A stretch of 64,000 nucleotides of DNA from Eutreptiella sp. 'Long Island Sound 2002' (lineage: Eukaryota; Euglenozoa; Euglenophyceae; Eutreptiales; Eutreptiaceae), in contig OZ038378.1 in assembly GCA_964036045.1 (NCBI GenBank), positions 36,891,228 through 36,955,227 of the forward strand, written 5' to 3'. The notes under the pieces were generated by a model, which was given only the letters and a program-made list of their open reading frames with translations, did no database searches and was not told the DNA's origin. The position numbers and the translations under genes are program-made. Shown here piece after piece: positions 1 through 11,052 of the stretch (position 1 is its first letter; each line of letters begins with the position of its first letter).

Positions 1-601
1 TTGTGATGTGATCATCCTGGTCCAGGTATCTCGCAAGGGGAAGTTGCAGAAGGAGTTGGTGTGGCTGACGTGCTTGCGGTAGATGTACGCTCAGCACCTG
101 GCATTTGCGGCGCCCATACATTTCATTGGCGTCAAAAAAGACGCAGAGCTGCGGGGTTCTGACAGCGTCATGCAGGCAGCCATGTGCTCTTGCGAGCTCC
201 AAATACAGTGGAAGGGCGGTACTCGGGTCTAGGTACGCACCTACCGGTGTGGTAGCAATCCCCATGTCGGCAGTCAAAAGCTGCATGAGTTTGGTCACGC
301 CTGTCCTATACACCCCCTGACCATTGCCATCATTTTTTCTGCGCGCGCGAATGAAATCTTCCCATGTATCATGGGTCGTAAACTTTGCAATGAGGGTATC
401 CCTCAATTGCTCAAATGTGGCCGGTCTTGCCCTCAGTCTGTCTCGATTCAGTGATCGCTTGACTGCATGCTCCGCAATCAGGTGCCCGCAATGCAACTGC
501 TTCGCATACGACCTCACAAGGCTGCGTCTGTTGGCCAGAGATTTCTGTGAAAGCTGCCATTCAGGCAGTTTGGGCCGTCCCGGTCTGGAAGGTTCTACCA
601 T
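1..601 (-). CDS. Last visible exon (partial) of multi-exon gene, unknown function
   Basis: Reading the minus strand from 601 to the window edge gives about 200 codons with no stop, so the gene continues off the left edge. The frame begins ATG GTA GAA right after a pyrimidine tract ending in CTAAG, which is either a start codon or, more likely, a 3' splice site in phase 0, matching the phase of all upstream exons. The peptide is helical and basic in its first 100 residues, then has a hydrophobic strand, an FFDANE motif and a second strand (CQVLSVHLP). I do not recognise the family. The strand-Asp-strand pattern recalls large uncharacterised proteins often tied to transposons in protists, but that is only an impression. 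Confidence 0.5.
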   Translation of the reverse strand, partial: MVEPSRPGRPKLPEWQLSQKSLANRRSLVRSYAKQLHCGHLIAEHAVKRSLNRDRLRARPATFEQLRDTLIAKFTTHDTWEDFIRARRKNDGNGQGVYRTGVTKLMQLLTADMGIATTPVGAYLDPSTALPLYLELARAHGCLHDAVRTPQLCVFFDANEMYGRRKCQVLSVHLPQARQPHQLLLQLPLARYLDQDDHIT

Positions 602-953
602 CTTAGGAAAAAGAAAATATAAAAACAGCCTACAGCAACGTGGAGTGGTATGCGAAATAGTTGCTACAACGCTGATTGGTGCCTGCACCCAAGTACCGCC
701 CTACCATTGTATTTGGAGCTCGCAAGAGCACATGGCTGCCGGTCTGGAAGGTTCTAGCATCTTAGGAAAAATAAAATCAAAAAACAGCCTACAGCAACGT
801 GGCGTGGTATGCGAAATATTTGCTACAACGCTGATTGGTGCCTGCACCCAAGTACCGCCCTGCCACTGTATTTGGAGCTCGCAAGAGCACATGGCTGCCT
901 GCATGACGCTGTCAGAACCCCGCAGCTCTGCGTCTTTTTTGACGCCAATGAAA
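121..953. repeat. 108-bp inverted repeat plus 159-bp direct duplication
   Basis: Bases 121-228 and 846-953 are inverted copies with about two mismatches. Between them 580-738 and 739-897 are direct copies, 159 bp apart, each carrying the CTAAG acceptor-like site. The left arm is coding in the partial exon at 1-601; the right arm puts the same sequence in antisense within the inferred intron. Confidence 0.85.
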
Positions 954-1072
954 CCTCGCATGGATCCTGTTCTCTGTTGCCAAGGCTTTGAAGAGTTGCT
1001 GATGTGGTGGCCGTTGGACAGGCAGATCATCCTACATTTTGCTGAGGGGTACAGTGACAGGAATCCAAAAAC

Positions 1073-1231
1073 CTTGAGAGGCTCTGTTTGCTTTCGGCTG
1101 AATGGTGGAGGCGGTGGAAGAGCGATAATGTCGGGACCCTCGCTTTCGATCTTGCGCTCTGATGCCGTGTTGACGTTTTGCGCTTGGCGGTTCTCGTGTC
1201 GCTTCTCTGCTTCCTCCCGTTCGGTGCGCTC
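1073..1231 (-). CDS. Exon following the coiled-coil exon array
   Basis: This begins after the same CCCCAG acceptor as the repeated exons and opens with the same peptide (ERTEREEAE), then diverges into a Ser/Pro-rich tail ending PLK. A GT donor (GTTTTT, weak) follows at 1072, making the exon 159 bp, a multiple of three, so phase 0 is kept. The next acceptor is inferred to be at 602, which would leave an intron of about 470 bp holding the inverted and direct duplications described separately. The alternative is that the reading frame simply runs on to 1027 and the gene is broken here. Confidence 0.5.
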
Positions 1232-2860
1232 CTGGGGACATGCAAAAATCTAAATCCTATCTCCGTCAATTGGAAAGAAATGAACACGATAGGTATGCAC
1301 AGAATCAGGAGAGCGTTACTGCAGAACTTTGCATGGTTACCTTTTGCTGTTGCTCCTCATCCCCTTGCTTTTGACGCTTTGCCGCCTCCGCCTTCTTTCT
1401 GTCCGCCTCCTCTCGTTCGGTGCGCTCCTGGGGACATGCAAAAAACAAAATCCTATCTCCGTCAATTGGAAAGAAATGAACTCGATACGTATGCACAGAA
1501 TCAAGAGAGCGTTACTGCAGAACTTTGCATGGTTACCTTTTGCTGTTGCTCCTCATCCACTTGCTTTTGACGCTTTGCCGCCTCCGCCTTCTTTCTGTCC
1601 GCCTCCTCTCGTTCGGTGCGCTCCTGGGGACATGCAAAAAACAAAATCCTATCTCCGTCAATTGGAAAGAAATGAACTCGATACGTATGCACAGAATCAA
1701 GAGAGCGTTACTGCAGAACTTTGCATGGTTACCTTTTGCTGTTGCTCCTCATCCACTTGCTTTTGACGCTTTGCCGCCTCCGCCTTCTTTCTGTCCGCCT
1801 CCTCTCGTTCGATGCGCTCCTGGCGACATGCAAAAAACAGAATCCGATCTCCGTCGATTGGAAAGAAATGAACACGATACGTATGCACAGAATAGAGAGG
1901 GCGCTACTCCAGAAATTTGCATGGTTACCTTTTGCTGTTGCTCCTCATCCACTTGCTTTTGACGCTTTGCCGCCTCCGCCTTCTTTCTGTCCGCCTCCTC
2001 TCGTTCGGTGCGCTCCTGGCGACATGCAAAAAACAAAATCCGATCTCCGTCAATTGGAAAGAAATGAACACGATACGTATGCACAGAATAGAGAGAGCGG
2101 TACTGCAGAAATTTGCATGGTTACCTTTTGCTGTTGCTCCTCATCCACTTGCTTTTGACGCTTTGCCGCCTCCGCCTTCTTTCTGTCCGCCTCCTCTCGT
2201 TCGGTGCGCTCCTGGCGACATGCAAAAAACAAAATCCGATCTCCGTCAATTGGAAAGAAATGAACACGATACGTATGCACAGAATAGAGAGAGCGGTACT
2301 GCAGAAGATTGCATGGTTACCTTTTGCTGTTGCTGCTCATCCACTTGCTTTTGACGCTCTGCCGCCTCCGCCTTCTTTCTGTCTGCCTCCTCTCGTTCGG
2401 TGCGCTCCTGGGGACATGCAAAAATCAAAATCTGATCTCCGTAAATTGGAAAGAAATGAACACGATACGTATGCACAGAATCGTGAGAGCGTAACTGCAG
2501 AATTCCGTGTGCGCTCCTGGAAGGTTACCTTTTGCTCTTGCTCCTCATCCGCTTGCTTTTGACGCTTTGCCGCCTCCGCCTTTTTTATGTCCTCTTGTGC
2601 TCCGTCTCGCGTCTCCGCTTCCTCTGGTTCGGTGCGCTCCTGGGGACATGCAAAAATCAAAATCCCATCTCGGTCGGTCGGAGAGAAATTAACGCGATAT
2701 GCATGCACAGAATTGAAAGACCCTAACTGCACAACTTTGGAACGTTACCTTTTGCTGTTGCTCCTCATCCGCTTGCTTCGGTCGGTGCGCTGCCTCCGCC
2801 TTTTTTCTGTCCTCTTCTGCTCTGTCTCGCCTCTCCGCCTCCTCTCGTTCGGTGCACTCC
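1232..2860. repeat. 196-bp tandem repeat (exon plus intron unit)
   Basis: Units repeat every 196 bp from about 1330 to 2410 (for example starts at 1341, 1537, 1733, 1929, 2125, 2321), with two longer, more diverged units to 2860. Plus-strand ORFs of 130-149 codons through this array are antisense shadows that restart once per unit. Confidence 0.9.
1341..2859 (-). CDS. Eight tandem phase-0 exons encoding Lys/Glu/Gln-rich coiled coil
   Basis: Minus-strand exons lie at 2749-2859, 2529-2639 (111 bp, 37 codons each), 2321-2407, 2125-2211, 1929-2015, 1733-1819, 1537-1623 and 1341-1427 (87 bp, 29 codons each). Each is preceded by a CCAG acceptor and followed by a GTAAC donor; introns are 109 bp (one is 121 bp). 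All exons start and end in phase 0, so any number can be included without a frame change. The peptide unit is ERTEREEADRKKAEAAKRQK followed by QVDEEQQQK, strongly helical and highly charged. Introns are nearly as conserved as exons, so the array arose by recent unequal exchange of 196-bp exon-plus-intron units. Small changes occur between units, such as V to G or K to E. Confidence 0.7.
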
Positions 2861-3134
2861 TGGGGACATGGGTTCTCTGCCTTTCTGGGCTTCTCAACCT
2901 GGGTGGCACGAAGTTACACAAAGCACCGAACTGTTGGCCTATGAAGCGTGTCCCACCGGCCCAAATCCCAGCCAGCGATATTCACGGGTTGTGCCACCCA
3001 TGCGGTGGGGTGATGGTCTATGTGTGAGTCACAAACATTTAATGCACCGCAAGCAACAACATCAACAAGCATTGAACAGCAATAGATGCCTGTCGAATGC
3101 TGCTCATTGATATGTACATGGGTTTGAAGCTCAC
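2860..3134 (-). other. Inferred first intron (GT-AG)
   Basis: GTGAGC at 3134 and CCCCAG at 2860 on the minus strand bound 275 bp that join exon 1 and the first coiled-coil exon in phase 0. Confidence 0.55.
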
Positions 3135-4022
3135 TTGCGGTTTGTGCGGTGGAAACAGCTTTTGGATTGTGAAGCCTCCAGTCTTACTTCTGTCCTCAAG
3201 CGCTCGAAGAATCTCTGGTATCGTTTTGGAACTCATACCGCTAACACACAGGTTCTCGCAGAGTTTGATCAAATAATGTTTTGAGTAAGCACTTGCCTGC
3301 TTAAACAGCTCCATACGCGTCATATGCTCAGTTGCTTCGGCTATTCTTGATGCCAACGCTTCCTCAGACACATCGGGTGACCTACTTTTTTTGGTATACT
3401 TCCTCAACTTTGGGGGCTTTGGTTTAGTTTTCTTGTTCTTTTCCTTTTTGGCTTTGGGTGTGCCACTTGCGCCATCCTCCGAGTTGTCGCCATCGTCACC
3501 ATCGTCCTCATCATCACTACTTTCATTTTCCGAGCTCTCATCAGAACGTGCCTCGCCGTAGTCGGATGTTTCATCACTCGGGACGTCACACCCATCGTTG
3601 AAGAAGGCAGGCAATCCAAGAGGAAGGGTTGGGAAGACGTCAGCGCGTTTGAACCAATAGAAGTAATTATTTGGGAACCTCATGCATAGGTAGTTCTTGT
3701 TTGGTTCCGGTATTTTTTTCGGTATAATCAGCATTCCGTACCAAAACAAGACCCGCTTTTCACCGGTTTGCACATTGGTGGACATGCCACATTTGATGTA
3801 ATTGAAGGTCCCGACTTCAACACTTTGGTCTTCCTTAACACAATGCCCTGCAAGGAGCCTTTCTAGCTCCGGGTCCAAACTTTCGCAATTTTCCCATGCT
3901 CCGCCTTCTCCTTGTTCCGCCCCATCTTCCACGTCCCCCTTGCCTATATGACAATCGGCAGGCACCAAGGCTGGCATGTCAGGCTTTGGAATCACAACCT
4001 TTTTCTTCTTGGAAGGAGACAT
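3135..4022 (-). CDS. First exon of the same multi-exon gene: acidic/basic nuclear-like protein
   Basis: ATG at 4022 opens a frame MSPSKKKK that stays open to 3039. A CAA|GTGAGC donor at 3135/3134 gives an 888-bp exon ending in phase 0, and a CCCCAG acceptor at 2860 joins it in frame to the first coiled-coil exon (intron 275 bp). Residues 1-60 are mixed; about 70-150 form a compact Tyr/Phe-rich segment (FNYIKCGMS, YFYWFKRADVFP); 155-190 are an Asp/Glu/Ser run; 195-225 are Lys/Pro-rich, like a nuclear targeting signal; about 230-296 are helical, with a segment (LIKLCENLCVSGMSSK) weakly like a SAP DNA-binding motif. No family is recognised with confidence. If the donor is not used, translation ends at 3039 after 327 residues. 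Confidence 0.6.
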
Positions 4023-4194
4023 TGCTTAGCCCTGTGGGTTGTACCAAAGGGAAATCACATTTTGTCGCCATGCATGCTCCCATGACCATTCGTTCACCCT
4101 TGGTTCATTATCTTTTCACCCTTTGCTCACCCTACCTAGGAAGGCATAATACACACAAAAAGCACGCAACAAGGGCATGAAGGCAGTAAGACAA

Positions 4195-5722
4195 TCGTTG
4201 CTTACGTATGAACCATATGGAAATGGACCACAAACGGTGCAAAATAGGGCCAAAAACACCTCAAATGTTCATCGCTCATCCCATTCTTATGCACATAGTA
4301 TCATATTTTATGTACAACGATGACACACGGAGAAAGAAAATTCTCAAATCGCTCAAATAGTTCCAAGCCTACCTATGAACCATATGGATATTGGATCACA
4401 AACGGTGCAAAATAGGGCCAAAAACACCTCAAATCTTCATCGTTTATCCCATTCTTATGCACATACTATCATATTATATGTAGGACCTATCATACAAATG
4501 CTTACAATAACAACCTAAGCCCCAAACATGTGTGTGTACGGTGATAGGCACGCAAAAGCCCACCTATGACCCATATGGAAATGGACCACAAACGGTGCAA
4601 AATAGGGCCAAAAACACCTCAAATGTTCATCTTTCATCCCATTCTTATGCACATAGTATCATATTTTATGTAGTTCTTATCATTCAAATGCATACAATAC
4701 CAACCCAAGCCCCAAACATGTGTGTGGACGGTGATAGGTGATCAAAACCCTACCTATGAACCATATGGATATGGAGCACAAATGGTGCAAAAACGGGCCA
4801 AAAACACCTCAAAACTACATTGTACATCCCATGCTTGTGCCCGTAGTATCATATTTTATTTCTTACCCAGCATTCAAATGCTTACAATACCATCCTATGC
4901 CCCAAACATGTGTGTGGACGGTGATAGGTGATCAAAACCCTACCTATGAACCATATGGATATGGAGCGCAAAAGGTGCAAAAATGGGCCAAAAACACCTC
5001 AAATCTACATCGTTCATCCCATTCTTATGCACATACTATCATATTTTATGTAGTTCTTATCATTCAAATGCATACAATACCAACCCAAGCCCCAAACATG
5101 TGTGTGGACGGTGATAGGTGATCAAAACCCTACATATGAACCATATGGATATGGAGCGCAAAAGGTGCAAAAACGGGCCAAAAACACCTCAAAACTACAT
5201 TGTTCATCCCATTCGTATGCACATACTATCATATTTTATGTCGTTATTATCATTCAAATGCATACAATACCAACCCAAGCCCCAAACATGTGTGTGGACG
5301 GTGATAGGTGATCAAAACCCTACCTATGAACCATATGGATATTGGACCACAAACGGTGCAAAATAGGGCCAAAAACACCTCAAATGTTCATCGTTCATCC
5401 AATTCTTACGCACATACTATCATATTATATGTAGGACCTATCATACAAACGCTTACAATAACAACCTAAGCCCCAAACATGTGTGTGTACGGTGATAGGC
5501 ACGCAAAAGCCTACCTATGAACCATATGGAAATGGACCACAAAAGGTGCAGAATAGGGCCAAAAACACCTCAAATGTTCATCTTTCGTCCCATTCTTATG
5601 CACATACTATCATATTTTATGTAGTTCTTATCATTCAAATGCATACAATACCAACCCAAGCCCCAAACATGTGTGTGGACGGTGATAGGTGATCAAACCC
5701 TACCTATGAACCATATGGATAT
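4195..5722. repeat. ~190-bp satellite, about nine copies, upstream of the multi-exon gene
   Basis: Recurring landmarks are TATGAACCATATGGATATGG, GGGCCAAAAACACCTCAAA and CCCCAAACATGTGTGTGGAC. The last recurs about every 190 bp (near 4523, 4713, 4903, 5093, 5283, 5474, 5664). The first copies are slightly shorter. It lies 5' of the minus-strand gene starting at 4022. ORFs of 69-127 codons through it repeat the same peptide per unit and are not credible genes. Confidence 0.9.
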
Positions 5723-6266
5723 TGGGCCCCATGGTGCATGAGAAAGGGATGAATAGCGTAGAATAAAGGCAAAACATCGCTTGTCATGTAGGCTTCGACC
5801 AATGGTGATGACAATTTGTTCATATATCACCTCTATACCACCTCTTACAGCCCTGTAAGGCCCTCTATATGGCCTCCATAGACCCTAAAACCATGTAAAA
5901 AAGTGGTTTTTGGGTAGAGAAGCGTGAATTTCTCCAAATCTGTGCCTGCCAATCTGGATTTTTTTAGGTCAGCAGCAAGGTATTTATCTCGGGAACACGC
6001 TCATGCCTTTACTTTGCTTCCAACTGCGAAAAAAAGTGGACTTTTTGGCGATTTTCTATTGCGCACGGCGGTCGGGAATCTGAAACTCGCGTACGCGGCA
6101 GTTGCTGACAGTTTATCTGCGGCTCCAGCTTCAGCGACAGCATAATTTTAATAAAAATTTGAGAAAACATAAAAACAACAGTACTACTGTGTACAGTTTG
6201 ATATCGCGGTTCTGAAAATGCATGATTTTGAATTTTGGGAAAAAACAGCTGCTAAAATCATAGGTG
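5723..6266. other. Spacer without recognisable gene
   Basis: AT-rich 3' half with short A/T runs around 6140-6180. No coding frame longer than about 75 codons, and no repeat shared with other parts of the window that I can see. It ends where homology to Ty3-I pol begins. Confidence 0.6.
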
Positions 6267-6267
6267 T

Positions 6268-9200
6268 GGAGCCCTTCCCCATCGTGCAACGCTGGTCCGG
6301 GAGGATGATGAATGCCTCACATGGCTGTCCACGGACTATACATGCGGATCATCCCAATGGAATGCTGAGGAAGAGGATCGGATCGTCCAAGCGGTGCAAG
6401 CTGTGGGTGCCAAGTCCAGAGGAGACCGTGGAGTTCAGCTCACGGAGTATGGAATGGCGCCGCAGGTGTATGCCAGGATGATCCAGACACTGGGAGCCGA
6501 AGCGCCCGAGACGGACGTCTTCGCTTCCCGGGATGCCCCACCTTTGCGGAAGTGTAGGAGGCATTGGCATCGAGGAGACTCAGCCTGGCATAGGCATTGG
6601 GGTTTGAAGGAGTGGGGGCCCATGTATTGGCATGGCTCCCTGGACAATACCAGACGTACGGTGGAGAAGATCGTCGCGGATAGGGCGAAGGGGATCCTGG
6701 TCATAACCGGCATAGGATCTACCCCATGTCCGCTGGAAGGTCTCAAGTCGACGCTGGACTCCATCACCCCCAACGAGATGTCATTCGAGCCGGAGGAGGA
6801 GTTGTTCATCCACGCCAAGGGTGTATCAATGCCCTCCCCGGGTCAAGCGTGGGGTACCAAGGCTCTCCTGGTGGATGGGGCGCAAGCCCAGCCCACGGGT
6901 GATGAAGCATTCATCCGTAGGGTGGAGGCGGTGCCCATGAAGGTCATGTTTGAGCCCAAGGAGGGGACGGAGCAGCCTATTGATGGCATTGACGTCCTGT
7001 CCCACGCCGAGATCGACGACGTCGTCAACTACATGCGGATGGGGATGCACGACCGTGTGGCAGCCAAGAAGAGGCGGGCCATGGTCACATCTCCGCATTG
7101 GTGGGATGACAAGATGTTGGTCACCGGCAAGTACGAGAAAGATGAGTTCGTGGCGAGGGTCATGGATCACATCGCGGACCAATACGATGGTCCGGTTGGG
7201 TCGGACCCGCTGACGTGGGATTTTCCAAGAATGGGGGCCGATAGCGACAGTACCCAGCCCGACGCCGCAAATTTTCGAAGATTATCGGTGGGAAGTGCAC
7301 CCCACGACGATGAAGACGGCATATCCGACGAGGAGAAGTCAGATTCAGACCCGGAAGAGGCCTATACCGCAGTGCGTTCGGTTGTATCGATACCGAAGCA
7401 AGCGGCTGAAGAGGCCCAGGAGAACCCGAAGGTAGCCGAGCTGAAGGAGAGGCTGATCAATGCCTATCCGCGGCTATTCAGTGGCGTCGCCAACAAGAAC
7501 CCTCCAGATCGTGGGAGGTTTGGCACAGCGAGGATCAAGCTGAAGCCGAACCCCAAGATCTATGGTCATCGGGATTACCAACTTCAGGGCGATCGGGCCG
7601 AGGCCATGAAGAAGCTGTTGGCCGAGTTCATTGAGCGGGGATGGATCGAACACTCCGACAGTGAGTGGGCCAGCCCAGCCTTCATCGTGCCCAAGAAGGA
7701 GAAGGGCGAGTGGAGGTTGGTGGTTGATTACAGAGGTTTGAACGAGCAGACCGAGCACGACTCGTACTCGCTTCCCCTGATCGACTCCATCCTCCAAAAA
7801 CAACAGAAAAAGCGGATTTTCACGGTGTTGGACCTGAAACACGGTTATCACCAGATGCCGCTACACCCGGACTCCAGGCCCTGCACAGCGATGTCCAAGC
7901 CGCTGGGGCCCATGCAGTGGAAAGTGGTGCCCATGGGCGCCAAGAATGGCAACGCCGCTTTCCAGCGCATGATGGAGGACCTACTCGGTCCAGTCCGGGA
8001 TTGTGCCGACCCCTTTGTGGATGATATCATCATCGGGTCCGGGTAGGAGAACATTACTGAGGACGAGCTCATCGAAGCGCATGAGAAGGATCTGCGCCGA
8101 GTGCTCAGCGAGTCCGACAAGCACAACATGGTGTGCAAGCCCACCAAAGCCTCACTCTTCGTGGAGGAACTGGAGTTCGCGGGTCACGTGGTTGGTCACG
8201 GGCAACGCCGTCCCATGCCTGGGAAGCTGGCGTCCCTGCACCACTGGGAGAAGCCCCAGACCATCAGCGAACTCAGGTCCTTCATGGGGTTCTGCAACTA
8301 CTATTCGGGCTATGTCCGGATGTATGCAGAACTGTCGGGGCCGCTGCACAAGATGCTGCAAGTGGGCAAGTTCGATGGCCGGAAGGGGAGCAAGAAGAAG
8401 CTTGCCTGGACCCCTGAGGCCGAAGATGCGTTCAGCCGACTGAAGGAGCGACTCCTGGGGCAACTGGGGCTATTCCTGGTGGACCCGGACAAGGGATTCG
8501 TGCTACGGACGGACGCCTCTGACTATGCTGTAGGGGCAGTCCTCGAGCAAGTCCGAGACGACGGATCACATGTACCCGTGGCGTTTTGGAGCAGGATCCT
8601 GGCCGAGGGCCAACGCCGAACCTGGACCGCGAGGGAGAAGGAGACGTACGCCATTGTTTGTGCGCTCAGGAAGTGGTCTAGCCACATCGGATTGCAACCG
8701 GTGGTGGTTTGTACGGACCATCAGTCCTTACAGAGCTGGCACAAGGAGCAAGTCGACACCCCCTCAGGACCGGCGGCAAGGAGAGCCCGATGGCATGAGA
8801 CGTTCGCCAAGTTCAACCTCAGCGTCGTGTATGTCCCGGGGAAGGACAACACTGTGGCAGATTGCCTCAGTCGATGGGCCTACTCCGCGGGCAAGGCTTG
8901 GATGGACATATCCAGCCATGGAGACGCCGAGGAGACCGAGGAGGCCAAGCGCATCATCGAGATGGAGAAGGCCATGGAGCAAGAGGGGGTCAAGTGCTTT
9001 GTGGTGATGGCAAACCGTACGGACCTGGCCAAGTTCCGGGGTGCCCGCGTCCAAGCTATTCGAGAGGAAACCCTCGAGCAATGGATGGTGGCCCCTGTAG
9101 AGCTAGTCAGGTCGATGCTCACAGAGGACTGGTCGGATGACTACGCGGCATCCGAGCACTGGAGCAAGTACTGGAATGCCGTGAGCGCCCCGTCGGACGA

Positions 9201-10656
9201 CGAGTGGCCTGAGGGCTTGACGGAGAATGGAGACAAGCTGTTCCTCAAGGACAAGCTACTGGTCCCTGAGAACAGAGTGGAGGAGCTCATTGACCACTGG
9301 CACAACGCCCAGCTCATGCATCCTGGTCGGGACAAGATGCAGCAGGATCTGGAGTGGCGCTTCAAGTTCCCACCAGGGTACTACGCCATCCTGGCCAAGT
9401 ACTGCAGCGACTGCGCCGTGTGTCGGGCCACGAAGAGCCCCAACCACTCCACAGCGGGCAACCCGGTGTACACGGCTATACCGGAGGCCCCTATGCGGTC
9501 CGTGGCAATGGATGTATTCGCCATGCCTGAGGTCACCGTGGAAGGAGAGACCTACGACTGTGTCATCCTGGCGGTGGATAGGCACAGTGGGTATATCGTG
9601 GCGGTCCCTGGAAAGAAGTCCAAGAAGAAGGACAAGAAGGACAAGCATGGAGTGGGGCTGCAGGCCAAGACCGTCGCTAATGCCATGATCAGACATTGGC
9701 TGACGATTTTTGATGTCCCAGCTGTCATCTGCAGCGATCGGGGCACTCAATTTGTGGGGACGTGGTTCAAGACGATGTGCAAGCACATGGGAATTCGGCA
9801 CGCCAAGACCGTGGCGTACCACAGCCGGTCGAAGGGCTGGGCTGAGGTGGCCGGGCGGCAGATGTTCGAGAAGTTCCGCCAGCTGCACATCGACGAACCG
9901 GGCCGGAATTGGTATAATTCGCTGTGGAGAGTACTCCAAGTGTATCACGACCTTCCGGGACCAACTGGACTGTCGCCCCATCGTATCCTGTTCCTACGGG
10001 ATCGAGTGTCGCGCACTCTCCCGTGGTTGAACCATGGCAAAGTGGCCCGGGATGCGAACGCGATGATGGCTGAGGCGGACGACACGGCGGCCAAGGTGTG
10101 CAAGGCACTTCGGGACGAGCATGAGAAGAGGGCCAAGTACTTCAAGCAGGGAAAGGTCCAGAAGTATGCTCTCCAGGACACCGTGTGGGTGGAGCGACAC
10201 CACAAGGATGTCCTGTCCAGGCATCGGCAGGCGTCCTGGTATGTGCCGGGGGTAATCGTGCGGAAGGTCGGGCAGGATGTGTATGCGGTTCGTGTGGGGG
10301 ATAACAAGATCCTGGACCGCGACCATACCCAGCTTCGTCCCCGAGCACCAGACCCCAGGGGACGTCCCGTCACCTTCGAGTTCACAGCCGGCGATGTGGA
10401 TTCGGACGACGAGGGTGAGGACGACGACTTCACCGCGGAGAAGATCCTGGCGGACAAGCCGGACCCGGGGACGCCTGGGGGGAGGCTTTATAAAGTCTGT
10501 TGGAAGGGATTCGCCGCATCCAGGGATTCGGGGGAGCCTCAGAGCAGTTTCGTGCCGAGGTACACCACGGTCTGGATGGACTATCTGAAGAAAAAGAACA
10601 TTTCTTTGGATGTCAAGGACGTGTTGGTCCATCTGGTGGCTGCAGTAGCACCGTAA
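6268..10656 (+). CDS. pol: Ty3-I pol, truncated (Dam-like, RT, RNase H, integrase, chromodomain); in-frame UAG at 8044
   Basis: The frame is open from the truncation point to TAA at 10654 except for one TAG at 8044-8046. Order: degenerate Dam-like domain (about 6510-6720; TDVFASRD, MYWHGS); RT from about 7500 with FVDDIII at 8017-8037; RNase H (LRTDASDYAVG, about 8500); integrase HHCC finger (about 9300-9425) and D,D,E core (MDVF about 9510, SDRGTQF about 9735, AEVAGR about 9840); chromodomain (YKVCWKGF, about 10490). The chromodomain's usual SWEP is SGEP and RWKGF is CWKGF, so the aromatic cage is damaged here but intact in copy B. Unlike copy B it has no frameshift after the RT. The UAG sits ten codons after the VDD box, at the same place as in copy B. 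Confidence 0.9.
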
Positions 10657-11052
10657 TGGATTCCCCTTGGCATCTTTGTTTGTTTCTGTGCTTGGGAGAC
10701 GGCTGAGGGTGTTCATCCGGGGATTTTTGGGCCTTGATTGGCCGTATACCCCCTTCACTCGATCTCCACATATATGTTTCATTGTGGTATACGTATTTAG
10801 ATCGATCGACGACGTTTCTCTATCTTTGATCCCCTTGGTCCATGTTGTAGATCAAGAGGAGACCGGATATGGCGTAGGGCACCGATTATCAGTGTCCTCA
10901 CCCCTTCCTTGGGGCGTGGAGGACGCCTACGACGTGTGTGGGGCCTCCATGTGTCCTTGGGACATGGGGGGGGGGGGGGTTGGAGCCCATTGGGGTCCTC
11001 CCGTCCTCTCTTCAATGACTTCCGAGCGGTAACAACGCTCTGAGGAGGGGGG
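10657..11052 (+). other. Ty3-I copy A 3' untranslated region and polypurine tract
   Basis: No gene. It matches 25405-25797 of copy B with small indels, unlike the coding part. It ends in the polypurine tract GAGGAGGGGGG (11042-11052), which primes plus-strand synthesis and abuts the LTR. Confidence 0.8.

Noticed and set aside
1178-2562. Series of 130-149-codon plus-strand ORFs
   Set aside because: Antisense of the exon/intron repeat; each restarts once per 196-bp unit. The minus strand has splice sites and the in-frame continuation.
1232-5722. Regularly spaced repeats considered as CRISPR arrays
   Set aside because: Units of 190-196 bp repeat along their whole length with no unique spacers, and the sequence is eukaryotic.
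9256-9981. Minus-strand ORFs opposite integrase (also 23851-24729)
   Set aside because: Antisense shadows of the integrase frame, present in both copies only because pol is conserved.
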